Shown here piece after piece: positions 10,292 through 19,069 of a stretch of 64,000 nt of DNA. This stretch comes from Maribacter litopenaei. Its GTDB lineage: Bacteria; Bacteroidota; Bacteroidia; Flavobacteriales; Flavobacteriaceae. Each line of letters opens with the position of its first letter. Positions within the stretch are counted from its first letter, which is position 1. A program made the position numbers and the translations under genes. Location of the stretch: positions 2,725,001 to 2,789,000 of the forward strand of contig NZ_CP104205.1 in the NCBI RefSeq assembly GCF_025244665.1. The letters are read 5' to 3'. A model generated the notes under the pieces. That model did no database searches and was not told where the DNA came from. It was given only the letters and a program-made list of their open reading frames with translations.

Positions 10292-10833
10292 TTAAACCGA
10301 TTGTTCATACGCCTCTTTAATCCAGGCTTTGAGTTGGTCATCTACTTGGTACACCTCAGTAAGTTGTACCCGGTGGGTACACATGGTACCAAAAGGGCCG
10401 AAGCTTCCAACCGCTCCGTAACAGGTGTGTCCTTTAATTTAAAGCCCAGGTCTATACGGGTTTTGGTTGCGGGTTTGATGAGGATAAACTGCCGTTTTCT
10501 GATGACACTCACGCTGGTCTTTTTGGGAGCGATGGTAACCTCCTCGCCCAAACTTTTTACATAGGCGATCAGGGCCTCATAGATGGCGAGTAAATTCTCC
10601 TTGCCCTTGTATTGGGTGGTGACCAAATCTTCTGCCGAGTTGTTTTCTTCTTTGGACAGGGCCACGATGGTGTTGGCAAAGCCATGGGTAACCCCATGTT
10701 CCTTTTTTAAATAGTTGACGCCCTCCGAATGTTTGGCAAAGGCCTTTTGTTTAAGGAGGACCTTCCATTCCTCCAAGGACTTCCCGGTTTTCTCCGGCAT
10801 ATTGGCGATCATGGTTTGTAGTGCTGGATCCAT
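10292..10833 (-). CDS. DUF4287/DUF5655 domain protein (frameshifted)
   Basis: About 180 residues. The N-terminal half (MPEKTGKSLEEWK ... KEHGVTHGFANTIV) matches the DUF4287 pattern, a small helical domain often with TGKSLEEW and HG. The second half (YKGKENLLAIYEALIAYVKSLGEEV ... KTSVSVIRKRQFILIKPATKTRIDLGF) resembles DUF5655, a domain related to restriction-endonuclease-associated folds. A frame change at about 10405 (gcttcggcc, one base short) restores FGPFGTMCTHRVQLTEVYQ and a C-terminus at 10292. The function is uncharacterised. Confidence 0.75.
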
Positions 10834-10888
10834 TTTTTTTATTTTTGGTTTAAAGGTCTCAGCTGTGGAAAGTTGGTGTTTTTAGACT

Positions 10889-10972
10889 CTAACTTTTCAG
10901 TTTTTTGCCGACCCATGCTATTATAAGTTTATACTTTCGTTTTATCAATTAAGCTACTATTACTTTTGCACA
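10889..10972 (-). repeat. attC-like repeat, copy A (partial)
   Basis: An 84-base stretch that aligns with 12090-12171 (copy B) at roughly two thirds identity. Shared blocks are ctaacttttc, gacc, tactttcg, aattaa/gattaa and ctatta-tttt-aca. Only the half corresponding to the loop and one arm of copy B is present. It lies just 3' of the CPBP gene, as copy B lies 3' of the three-Cys gene. The likeness to integron cassette recombination sites is in arrangement and structure; canonical GTTRRRY cores were not found. Confidence 0.5.
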
Positions 10973-10985
10973 TTCTTAACTGACT

Positions 10986-11996
10986 TTATTCAGCTTCATT
11001 GTTTTCATAGATAAGGTGATACGGTTTTTTTTTCCACATCTTATCATCAATTATACAATATATGGCAAACAAAATACCAAGCACTGTATAAATCATAGCT
11101 GATCTACCGAATACCCCACTAGCATTATTCAACATAGCGTGCATTAACATGACGGCAAGTATAGAATATGAAGATTTATTGTATAACCAAGTAAAAACAA
11201 TCGTTATTGGAATTTGCCATACAAACCTTGGAAGCAAATCTATAAATCCACTTGTTGAATATAATCCGTTATAATGTAATGGAAGGAACCACATACTCCA
11301 TAAAAATGATATTATGAAAGTTCCGATTAACGGATTATATTTTTTTTGAAGTTCCTTTTGCAAAAGTCCTCGAAAGCCGAATTCTTCAACGCCACCAAAA
11401 AATAATAAATTACTAAAAAACCCAATAAGCCACAGTGAATCAATTTTGATAAGGAAGTCAGTAGTTTTCATTCCTAAGAAACTACCAATGTAGTAACTGC
11501 CTAAATTCAAAATAATAAATAATGAAAATCCAATGATATACCACTTTGATTTCCCATTTTCTAAAAACGAAGATCTTAGATAGTTTTCTTTTAATTTAGA
11601 ATTAGTTGCATTACTTAAGTTAATAGCTAAAATAAAAAAGAGTATTCCAAATAATACATAACCAAAAAAACCAACTTCATTAAGACTCGGCATTATCCCA
11701 TTGGCATCACTAAGTCCATTGTTAACAAAATACAATCGCAAGAAGAGAACTATAGCGCCTATCAGAAAAACAGTAATAAAAATCGGTTTAGAGTTTATTT
11801 TGATTTTCTCCTCTGAAATTATGTGGGTAATAAGAAAACTGGCAATTAATGGACCGCAACCACCAATTAAAATCGCTGCAAATCCAATATCTTTTGGTAG
11901 TGAAACTATGACTGGTAAAAACCAAAACATAAAGGTTAAACCAAACGTTAGAAGAATAAAACATAATATGGGTTTAGATTTAAATAGTTGCCTCAT
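10986..11996 (-). CDS. CPBP family intramembrane glutamic endopeptidase
   Basis: A 336-residue polytopic membrane protein with about eight to nine hydrophobic segments. EEFGFRGLLQKEL is motif 1 of CPBP (CAAX/Abi) proteases, with the paired catalytic glutamates, and HAMLNNASGV is the C-terminal His motif. Family members include Rce1-like proteases, bacteriocin-immunity and abortive-infection proteins. The gene is intact, clearly AT-rich compared with its neighbours on the left, and lies between two attC-like repeats, so it was probably acquired as a cassette. A protective or processing role is inference. Confidence 0.85.
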   Translation of the reverse strand: MRQLFKSKPILCFILLTFGLTFMFWFLPVIVSLPKDIGFAAILIGGCGPLIASFLITHIISEEKIKINSKPIFITVFLIGAIVLFLRLYFVNNGLSDANGIMPSLNEVGFFGYVLFGILFFILAINLSNATNSKLKENYLRSSFLENGKSKWYIIGFSLFIILNLGSYYIGSFLGMKTTDFLIKIDSLWLIGFFSNLLFFGGVEEFGFRGLLQKELQKKYNPLIGTFIISFLWSMWFLPLHYNGLYSTSGFIDLLPRFVWQIPITIVFTWLYNKSSYSILAVMLMHAMLNNASGVFGRSAMIYTVLGILFAIYCIIDDKMWKKKPYHLIYENNEAE

Positions 11997-12047
11997 AAAT
12001 TAATTATTAATCAAACAATATTAAGGAAGTACAATTACCCAGCTTGC

Positions 12048-12180
12048 GGTCAACGGTATCGTATAAGAATAGTAGCGGATTAAAATGCACTAACTTTTCG
12101 GTTAAACACAGACCTTTTTTATATTTACTTACTTTCGGCGTAGCGATTAAACCGCTATTATTTTTATACAAGGTTACCTG
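12048..12180 (-). repeat. attC-like palindromic repeat, copy B
   Basis: A long imperfect inverted repeat: the arm at 12052-12084 (core gtataagaatagtagcgg) pairs with 12146-12175 (core accgctattatttttatac), around a loop of about 60 bases. The inner part repeats in copy A about 1.2 kb away. It follows the stop of the three-Cys gene and precedes the CPBP gene on the minus strand. Folded-hairpin sites at the 3' side of single genes are the hallmark of integron-type cassettes; other chromosomal intergenic repeats of Flavobacteriaceae are the alternative. Confidence 0.6.
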
Positions 12181-12193
12181 CTGGATTTTTTCG

Positions 12194-12919
12194 TTAAACG
12201 CTATGCTGCAATTCAATTTCAGGCATTTCGTCATATGTTCTTCCGTTCAAAATTCTGCCATTTTTCTTTTTGTTTTTTCCACCCCATTGTTTGAAGAAAA
12301 ATGCAACATCTGCTTTTTCACATTGTTCTTGAATGTCGATCACCCAATCCGCATCCATTGGTCTTGGATTATGTCCACTTTCTCCACCAACAATTACCCA
12401 ATCAATTTTTTTCAAATTCAGATTTGGAAGTGCTCCTATTAGAGGTTCTAATGATAAGAATTTAACCCTTGCGTTTGTCTCTCTCAAAAAGTCAATTCGA
12501 TTTTCCACTTTTTGATCCTCAACTGAAACACCCATCCAAATATTATGACTCCATTTTAATTCTTTGTGTAATTCTAATAGTCTTTCCGCTCTTTTTGTCA
12601 AGACTTGAAAAACGTGTTGCGGATTATCGTTCATTACCTTAAAAACCTTTTTTATAAAATCTAACGGTATTTCTTCGTGAAATAAGTCACTCATAGAGTT
12701 TACAAAAACTACTTTTGACTTCTTCCAAGTATAAGGCACTATTAAGGCAGCTTCGTGTGTGCGAACTTTGAAATCATCTTTATATTTTTCAACCCCCATA
12801 GCTTGAAGTCTTTTAGACATAATTTCTGCATAACAGAACTTACAACCTTGAGAAACTTTCGTGCAACCTGTCGTAGGATTCCAAGTCATTTCTGTCCATT
12901 CTATATTTGATTGAGCCAT
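12194..12919 (-). CDS. Phage Gp37/Gp68 (DUF5131) family three-Cys-motif protein
   Basis: A 241-residue protein of the DUF5131/Gp37-Gp68 family. NIEWTEMTWNPTTGCTKVSQ is followed by GCKFCYAE, giving a C-x6-C-x2-C motif at Cys19, Cys26 and Cys29, which recalls radical-SAM cluster loops. Further family blocks are VFVNSMSDLFHE, MGVSVEDQ, LSLEPLIG and WVIVGGESG, the last resembling TIM-barrel ends. The gene starts one base after the stop of tcmP upstream, so the two are translationally linked. It ends next to the attC-like repeat. The biochemical activity is not established. Confidence 0.85.
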   Translation of the reverse strand: MAQSNIEWTEMTWNPTTGCTKVSQGCKFCYAEIMSKRLQAMGVEKYKDDFKVRTHEAALIVPYTWKKSKVVFVNSMSDLFHEEIPLDFIKKVFKVMNDNPQHVFQVLTKRAERLLELHKELKWSHNIWMGVSVEDQKVENRIDFLRETNARVKFLSLEPLIGALPNLNLKKIDWVIVGGESGHNPRPMDADWVIDIQEQCEKADVAFFFKQWGGKNKKKNGRILNGRTYDEMPEIELQHSV

Positions 12920-12920
12920 T

Positions 12921-14042
12921 TTAGTTGAATTTTATTTTTGCGGTATATGTAATTCTATTTGTCGGATTTCCGTTTTTATCAAATAACGCAATCTTATTGT
13001 TTCTTATTAGAATTTCAATTGCATCTTTATAGTTCTGTTTAACATAATTTGTGTTATAGTTATGTTCGCGATATACTTCCTCAATGGTTTTATGATTAAA
13101 AGACAAAGGGTCTTGTAGAATATTTTCACTTAATTTTTGTACTGAATATTTACATAAAGAAGGAAAAAACATTGGGTCTTGTTTAATGTTTGCACCAAAT
13201 AATGGTACTCCGTCATTTTGTGTATCACTATATTTTGTCATTATCTCTTTCGCCCTAGTGATTGCCAAATGAACTTTGGAAATAAAGAATAAATAGTGAC
13301 TTGTTTGATTTCTATTCGGAAAGTTCACTTTAAACTTTAATATCAAATAACCTCTGTCTTCAAAAATTTTCTGAAATGTTTTAATAATGAATTCTTCTCT
13401 TTCGTGAGGTCTTTCTTCTTTTTTGTAGAATTCAAGAATCTGGTCGTAATAAGATGCAAAAATACCCTTCATATTTTGCTTTACCTTTTTGTTTCTAATT
13501 GCTGCTCGAATTCTATTAAAGTTAAACAGCATAAATAAATCAGAGCCCCAATTCTTGACAGAATACAAAAGCATATTTTGAGTGTAGTTATAACCAAGTG
13601 GATCAATAAACGTTAAACTCGGATTTGAAGATTGAAGATATTCTTCAAGTATTTTTTGGCTTGCTGGCTCGTTAGCTATCACAGGCTTATGTGAAATGTC
13701 CTTGTAATATGGAAGGCTCTCAATATTGTTTTTTAAATCATTTGCTAATTTTTCACTTTTATCGTTAAAGAAAGTCTTTACGGCTTTATCAAAGTCGATA
13801 AACTGCCCTTTACTTTGATTTATACTATTTAGAATTTTTATAGGGGTTGAAGGCTTTCCATCATCATATAATCCGGAATCAGAAAACAAGTCTACATAAA
13901 GAAGAGTTTTAATTGTTCGATATTGTTGGCCCTTAAGTAGAATTGCAGCCCAAGCTTTGAAATATTCATTAAGTATTTCAGATTTAATTTCTGAAGCAGT
14001 TCGCTTTTCTTTAAAAAAATCTGACAAACTTATTCCAGGCAT
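12921..14042 (-). CDS. tcmP: Three-Cys-motif partner protein TcmP
   Basis: A 373-residue protein recognised as TcmP, the regular gene partner of DUF5131 proteins. Typical segments are LLYVDLFSDSGLYDDG near residue 50, KPVIANEPASQKIL, and PSLTFIDPLGYNY around residue 140, where the acidic-Pro-x-G block resembles a nucleotide or methyltransferase-like active site. The C-terminal third (YREHNYNTNYVKQNYKDAIEILIRNN) looks like a small winged-helix. The frame is intact and AT-rich. Sporadic distribution and a phage-linked partner suggest mobile or defence context; the function is unknown. Confidence 0.8.
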   Translation of the reverse strand: MPGISLSDFFKEKRTASEIKSEILNEYFKAWAAILLKGQQYRTIKTLLYVDLFSDSGLYDDGKPSTPIKILNSINQSKGQFIDFDKAVKTFFNDKSEKLANDLKNNIESLPYYKDISHKPVIANEPASQKILEEYLQSSNPSLTFIDPLGYNYTQNMLLYSVKNWGSDLFMLFNFNRIRAAIRNKKVKQNMKGIFASYYDQILEFYKKEERPHEREEFIIKTFQKIFEDRGYLILKFKVNFPNRNQTSHYLFFISKVHLAITRAKEIMTKYSDTQNDGVPLFGANIKQDPMFFPSLCKYSVQKLSENILQDPLSFNHKTIEEVYREHNYNTNYVKQNYKDAIEILIRNNKIALFDKNGNPTNRITYTAKIKFN

Positions 14043-14159
14043 ATTGTTCTTGTATTTTTTTCAGCTTGTTGCGAACTTATTTAAATAGTTATAAAATAAA
14101 TCCATGTACCCCCTTAAAAGGAGTATATCAAAATACACTATCTTCTTATTATATGTCTC

Positions 14160-14280
14160 GGGGGAATTCTTAAATATAGGTTTTTTCCTATAAAAATTTT
14201 ACGGTTTTACGTAAAACGAGGAAATTTATAAGGGGAGGTGCAGGCATTGGGTATTTTCTACATCCCTTTCTTCAATACCT
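14160..14280 (-). pseudogene. Relic of the 3' end of a regulator paralogue
   Basis: On the minus strand this stretch reads RDVENTQCLHLPL-stop and then a non-coding tail. It aligns with the last codons (RDVVLENTTGLHHAL-stop) and downstream bases of the membrane-anchored regulator that ends at 16213. Similarity of the two stretches (compare 16147-16262) covers about 100 bases, including taaatata-ttttttc and gagg-tttata-ggg. No further coding part of the paralogue is seen; the stretch lies between the endonuclease-fold gene and the AT-rich island. Confidence 0.5.
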
Positions 14281-14288
14281 AAACACTT

Positions 14289-15354
14289 TTATTCATCCGT
14301 CTTGGATTTTTCAATCTCTGTATGTGCGCGTTCTAACTGGTCTTCCGTTGCCGGTCCTTTTCTTGTTTTTCGGCCCCGTTGGGTTCCGGATAGATGGCGG
14401 CAAAAAAGGGAAAATGGTCGGAGCCTACTTTTTCGCCCCGGTGCATCTCCCCAAAGCGAAACTCGCTTGAGATAAACAAATGATCCAAGGGCCAGCGCAT
14501 CAGAAAATTTTCCGCATTGTAGGTATTGTAAAAGCCCCGGCCCTTCCGCATATCCAACAGGCCACTTACCTGTTCAAACAATTGGGTGCTCGGGACCAGG
14601 CCACATCGTTAAAATCGCCCAAGACCACTACGGGCAATTGGGAATCCTTGCTTTGGAGGGCCACCTTCATCAACTCCGCATCCCGTGCCGTGGATTTGGG
14701 ATTTTCCTGGGGCATGGGTGGTGTCGGGTGTATGGCGTGCAACTGTACTAAATCGCCGTTGGGCATTTTCAACAGCCCATGGATGGAGGGAATACTATCG
14801 TCCACCATATACTGCACCGTCATATTCTGTAAGGGAAACCTGGAGAACATGATCATGCCATAGGTATTGTCCAACGGTGCGGCCTTCTCATAGCCATACG
14901 GGCCGGAAAAGGCATTGCGCAATTGATCGGCCCACCGGACATTGGTTTCGGTAAACACCATAAGATCGGAATCGTATTTTTTGGCCTCGGCCACTACCTT
15001 TTCCCATTCCCTGTTTTCTTGGAAGACGTTGGAAGTAAAAATTTTTAATCGGGCCTCCTCACTCGCGGTTTCAGCATCCAATAGTTCCAACGGTGCCAAG
15101 GGGGTGTAGGGCCATATCTTTAATAATTGGAATACAAAACAGGCCACGAGGGCCAAGGAAAAGAAATAGTCCCCCGTAGATCGTACATCAAAGCGAATAA
15201 AATAGACCAACAGGGCCACAAGGGTCAATAAGGTGAGCTGCAAATGGGGAAAATCGAACATGCGGATCCACCAATAGTTGATGGCCACCAAAGGGATGAG
15301 GGTGAGCAGGATCGCTACTACCCCAAAACCTTTTAAAAATACCTTTAGATTCAT
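14289..15354 (-). CDS. Endonuclease/exonuclease/phosphatase family membrane protein (two frameshifts)
   Basis: A protein of about 350 residues with three N-terminal membrane segments (roughly residues 8-27, 35-55, 62-80) and a DNase I-fold domain. LMVFTETNVRW holds the metal-binding Glu, VVLGDFNDVAWS the D-x-N motif, DHLFIS and GSDHFPFFAA the final catalytic Asp-His. Breaks lie at about 14572 (cccgagcacc, one base short) and about 14345 (gaaaaaggaccgg); the corrected C-terminus is LERAHTEIEKSKTDE ending at 14289. Similar proteins may act on phospholipids or nucleic acids. Confidence 0.78.
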
Positions 15355-15499
15355 ATCGCTGGTTACTTCGTGGCTACCTCCCTACCCACTCTTTTAAAGA
15401 TAGGGGTTACCTTCCGTAGCGATTAACCCAAATCGTTTCACTCGTAATGCATATGCCACCAAATGATAGGTTACGAACCCCTTGGCTATGTTAAAAAGG

Positions 15500-16032
15500 C
15501 TATTCGCTGGGGATGGAATCCGTTGCCGGCATGGGCATGGGTACGGAGCTTACCGGGGCATCCCAAAGGACCTTCCAATCATCATCTATTTTTTCCCATA
15601 GCACCACATAATTTCCCATGTCCTGCATGGCGGGAATGGGGGAATTTTCGTTCGGACTAAAGGTTAGGGTATAGGAACCGTATTCCGTGGCCGATCGCCG
15701 CTGGCCTTTACCTTTTCGGTGTTCAATTCAAAATCCCACGCACCAAATTGGATGTTCTGCTTCCAGGCCGCCTTGTAATTTTCGTTCCCAATGATGGCCG
15801 GTTGGTTGGGCGGTAACTGTATACAGTCCTCGGCAAAATGGGTCGCGGCCGAGTCTATCATTCCCTCTGCATACAATTTTTCTATTTCGGCGTTTTTTGC
15901 CATGATGATCTGCTTGATCTCCTCCGAATATTCCGCTCCGGAGGTCATTTTCATTTCTTGGGATTGTTTACAACTCCAGGAGAGGGAGACAAGGAAAACT
16001 ACGATCAATACGAGTGCTAATGGCTTCTTCAT
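15500..16032 (-). CDS. DUF4440/SnoaL-like lipoprotein (frameshifted)
   Basis: About 177 residues. The N-terminus MKKPLALVLIVVFLVSLSWSC is a lipoprotein signal with a WSC lipobox. The mature part (IIMAKNAEIEKLYAEGMIDSAATHFAEDC, LPPNQPAIIGNENYKAAW) is an NTF2-like fold of the DUF4440 type. The frame changes at about 15697 (gatcggccacgg); the next frame gives ATEYGSYTLTFSP, then YVVLWEKIDDDWKVLWDAP, the family's terminal strands, and stops at 15500. No catalytic role is assigned. Confidence 0.75.
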
Positions 16033-16212
16033 AGATAGGATATTTAATATTGGTTATTTATGCAGCGAAAACCTTTTGACCAACATCCACCCTATATGCA
16101 AAGCACATACTGGTGGCCGTGCTCATTTCATTCAAAAGGTACAAAACGGGGGTGTCCCTAAATATACTTTTTTTCTCTAAAAACGGAAAGGATTCACCTA
16201 AAAGAGAGGTAT

Positions 16213-17478
16213 TTATAGGGCGTGGTGTAGGCCTGTTGTATTCTCCAAAACTACGTCCCTTACCGTGCCGGACCCTTCAAAATGGATGGCGAGGCCCACC
16301 ACTTTTTTAGGCGAAATGGATACTTCGCTGGTATAGGCTGTTTGGCCATTGACCAATATTTCCAGTTGCCCGTTTTGGGAGTTGCACTGCAAGGTGGCGG
16401 CTTCGGTAAAATCCACCCCCAGCCCGGAGAGGTCGGTCGTCTTCCCACTGATATAGTCCCCAAAAACCATAAGGTCCAACTGGGCGGCGCAGCCCATTTT
16501 GGCGAGGGGAATGCCTATGGCGCCCCCATCGTACAACACAAACAATTTGGCCCATTGGCAACCGGTACGGCCCTGGGGATAGGTATTTTGTAGCTGTAGG
16601 GAGAGTTGAAAATCGTCCGTATCCAGTTCGCCATAGTCCGCCACATGATACAGGCTCGTGACCACCTCAGTGGTACGTGGATCCAGTCCGTACTCGGCCA
16701 CGGTTTCCGGGGTAATGGCCAAAAACCCGTCTTGTTGGATCTCTTCCGACTCCAAATACATGGGCATCGTATCTCGCTCCACCATACCCAACCACCCTTG
16801 GGTGGGAATAAGGACATCGGCCTCCTGTACGATGGTATCGCCCACCACCAACTTGGACTTAAAAAACCCGGGATGGTAGTAAATACTGGTGGCAATGCTA
16901 TCGGTCGCGGACACGGTCATGCGCTTATTGTTGTCCCAGCTCTGTTGTATTTCTACGGTGGCCCCTTGGGGTGCGGCGGTGGCATCATAGGCGAACACCA
17001 CGGAGTTGGGCAGGCCTTCGCTTACGGTGCGCCGGCTAAACTGGAAGTCGGACTTCTCCAACGATCCGTTAGGCATCCTTGGCGGTTCCGTTTCGGGCCA
17101 GTAAAAGGCCATTAAGAGTCCGATCAGCACCACAAAACCGATAATGGTAGGGATTTTCCAGTCGGTCTTTTCCGTTTGTGTTTCCTCCGCTGCGTACTTG
17201 GGCGTTTCGTTTTGGGCCAAAAACTCCCGCCAGTTGGGATAGCCCACAAATTCCGAAAGGATGTTCAGGGTACCGCTACTGGGATTTGCCACCCGTTCGG
17301 CACGGCCCCGGATACGTTTTAGGGTGGTGACGCTCAACCGCTTTTTGGTATCGGTAAAGATGCGTTCGCTGAGTTCCTCAAAATCACTGTTGCTCCAATT
17401 TTTTCCGTCGCCCCATCCCAATTGGGCCTCGATTCGTGCTACCAGATGATCCACCATATAGAATTTCGATTTGTCCAT
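16213..17478 (-). CDS. Membrane-anchored DNA-binding regulator with periplasmic sensor region
   Basis: A 421-residue protein with three parts. Residues 1-95 form a cytoplasmic helical domain (LVARIEAQLGW, SDFEELSERIFTDTKKRLS, TLKRIRGRAE) resembling DNA-binding modules of Bacteroidota, ending in FVGYPNWREFL. One membrane helix follows (about 110-128, IPTIIGFVVLIGLLMAFYW). The rest is extracytoplasmic: a PKD/Ig-like region and a lectin-like sheet domain to the C-terminus. It is divergent from the secreted lectin-fold gene at 17619, with 140 bases between the starts, so it may sense a ligand and regulate that gene; this is inference. A relic of its 3' end occurs near 14.2 kb. Confidence 0.65.
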   Translation of the reverse strand: MDKSKFYMVDHLVARIEAQLGWGDGKNWSNSDFEELSERIFTDTKKRLSVTTLKRIRGRAERVANPSSGTLNILSEFVGYPNWREFLAQNETPKYAAEETQTEKTDWKIPTIIGFVVLIGLLMAFYWPETEPPRMPNGSLEKSDFQFSRRTVSEGLPNSVVFAYDATAAPQGATVEIQQSWDNNKRMTVSATDSIATSIYYHPGFFKSKLVVGDTIVQEADVLIPTQGWLGMVERDTMPMYLESEEIQQDGFLAITPETVAEYGLDPRTTEVVTSLYHVADYGELDTDDFQLSLQLQNTYPQGRTGCQWAKLFVLYDGGAIGIPLAKMGCAAQLDLMVFGDYISGKTTDLSGLGVDFTEAATLQCNSQNGQLEILVNGQTAYTSEVSISPKKVVGLAIHFEGSGTVRDVVLENTTGLHHAL

Positions 17479-17618
17479 AAAACTACATCGTGCGGTGCGA
17501 AACCGAAGGTTTGAACAGGATTAAATAGGATTGAACAGCTTTTGATCCGCCACAAATAGGAGCGGCCCGCTACTTTTAGTCCAATCAAAAATAACTTTTA
17601 ATCATAAATCGAACAAGC

Positions 17619-18803
17619 ATGTACATGACAGCAAAAACAGGCCTAGCGGTGCTATTGGGACTCTTCTTGAGCACGGGCATTTTTTCACAACGCAAAAAAA
17701 CAGAGGACAAAACCCAAGCATTTCCCATGACCGAGAAACATTGGGCCAAACTCTCAGAAAACGCCGAATTTATTTCCTACAAGGGTACCCAAGCGGTACA
17801 GAGCAGCGACGGTAATCCCTTTGCGGTCCGGTTGAAGGACCTAGAATTTACCGATGGCACCATTGAGTACGACGTGGAACTGAAGGGGCAGGGATTTCCG
17901 AGCCTCTATTACCGCATCAGCCCCGATACCCTGAATTTTGAGACCTTCTACATCCGCTATTTTGGCAAACCCGACCCCAAGTTGCGCTTTGCCACCCAAT
18001 ATACTGCCGTGGTAGACGGCGTTAACCTTTGGGATATGACGGACGATTATCAAGCGGCCGTGAACCTCAACGAAACAGGTTGGAACCATGTAAAACTGGT
18101 CGTTCATGGGAAGCAAATGCGAGTTTATGTAAACGATATGGATAAGCCTGCACTTTGGGTGCCCGCCATGGAAGGGATTACGGATACCGGCAGAATCGGC
18201 TTTGTGGGGAACGTGATCTATGCCAATGTCACCGTGACCCCCAACGCTACCGAAGACCTACCAGCAATGGCGGGCTACGACCCCACCTATAACGATTCGC
18301 GCTACCTACGGAAATGGCAAGTGACCGAACCGGTGGATTATCCTTTTGGCAAGGACCTGTTGGAAGGGATTCCAGTAAACCCCGGCGTGCAAATCGACTC
18401 CACGTATTTGCCCAAAGATGTTAGCTGGAAAACCATCACCGCTGACCGACGTGCCTTGGTGAACCTGACCAAGGAACTCGGCGGGACCAAGAATGGAGAA
18501 CGGCGATTGACCTGGCTCAAAACCAACATCAAAGCCGAAAAGGAGATTGAAAAACTTGTGCGCCTAGGGTTTAGCGACGAAGTTTGGGTCTTTATCAATG
18601 GAAAGCCCCTCTACCAAGACCGGAATTTTTATGGTTCCCCGGGGATGAAATTCCCCAAGGGTCGGACGAGTATTGAAAATGCCGCCTTTTCCCTACCCTT
18701 GCAGGAAGGGGACAACGAACTTCTGATCGGTCTGTCCAATTACTTTTATGGTTGGGGCATCATCGCCCGCATGGAAGATACGGACGGGGTGTGGTTTGAT
18801 TAG
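17619..18803 (+). CDS. Secreted concanavalin A/LamG-like protein
   Basis: A 394-residue exported protein with a signal peptide ending GIFSQ (about residues 1-24). Residues 35-205 form a lectin-like sandwich (LKDLEFTDGTIEYDVELKGQ, FPSLYYRIS, AVNLNETGWNHVKLVV), the pattern of DUF1080 and LamG folds that bind or cleave sugars. Residues 215-394 are a second beta-rich domain with a galactose-binding-like ending (FGSDEVW-type strand, DNELLIGLSNYFYGWG). No catalytic pair is obvious. It is divergent from the membrane regulator at 17478. The start could also be the second Met, two codons later. Confidence 0.65.
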   Translation: MYMTAKTGLAVLLGLFLSTGIFSQRKKTEDKTQAFPMTEKHWAKLSENAEFISYKGTQAVQSSDGNPFAVRLKDLEFTDGTIEYDVELKGQGFPSLYYRISPDTLNFETFYIRYFGKPDPKLRFATQYTAVVDGVNLWDMTDDYQAAVNLNETGWNHVKLVVHGKQMRVYVNDMDKPALWVPAMEGITDTGRIGFVGNVIYANVTVTPNATEDLPAMAGYDPTYNDSRYLRKWQVTEPVDYPFGKDLLEGIPVNPGVQIDSTYLPKDVSWKTITADRRALVNLTKELGGTKNGERRLTWLKTNIKAEKEIEKLVRLGFSDEVWVFINGKPLYQDRNFYGSPGMKFPKGRTSIENAAFSLPLQEGDNELLIGLSNYFYGWGIIARMEDTDGVWFD

Positions 18804-18920
18804 GAACAATAAGCTTGTCAGCTTAAGGGCCTAGAAAATGAGGGTAAGATCTCACAAAATAAAACGTCGACAAACTCAGTTTGACATTTAAACTGTTGAT
18901 TTTATTGCTGAGCCAAAAAT

Positions 18921-19034
18921 CATTTTTGTCACTTCGAGTGAAATCGCATTGCGATTCTGTATCGAGAAGTAGGACACGAAAAAAGAAATGTGTTCTCGAT
19001 ACGATTTTCTAACGAAAATCACTCGAACTGACAT
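18921..19034. repeat. Palindromic intergenic repeat, copy 1
   Basis: A 114-base element with nested inverted arms: outer arms gtcacttcgagtgaaatcg and cgaaaatcactcgaactgac, inner arms tatcgagaa and ttctcgata, and a small hairpin aatcgcattgcgatt-like near one end. A second copy in the same orientation lies at 19758-19871, about 90% identical. It resembles REP/MITE-like elements and may fold as a cruciform or RNA hairpin. Confidence 0.8.
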
Positions 19035-19069
19035 TCTGTGGCTTTGGGGTGCCTGAGCAGCCTAAACGA

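Noticed and set aside
12007..12234. 75-residue minus-strand frame over the attC-like repeat
   Set aside because: It lies across the palindrome and overlaps the end of the DUF5131 gene; its composition follows the repeat, and no protein family resemblance was seen.
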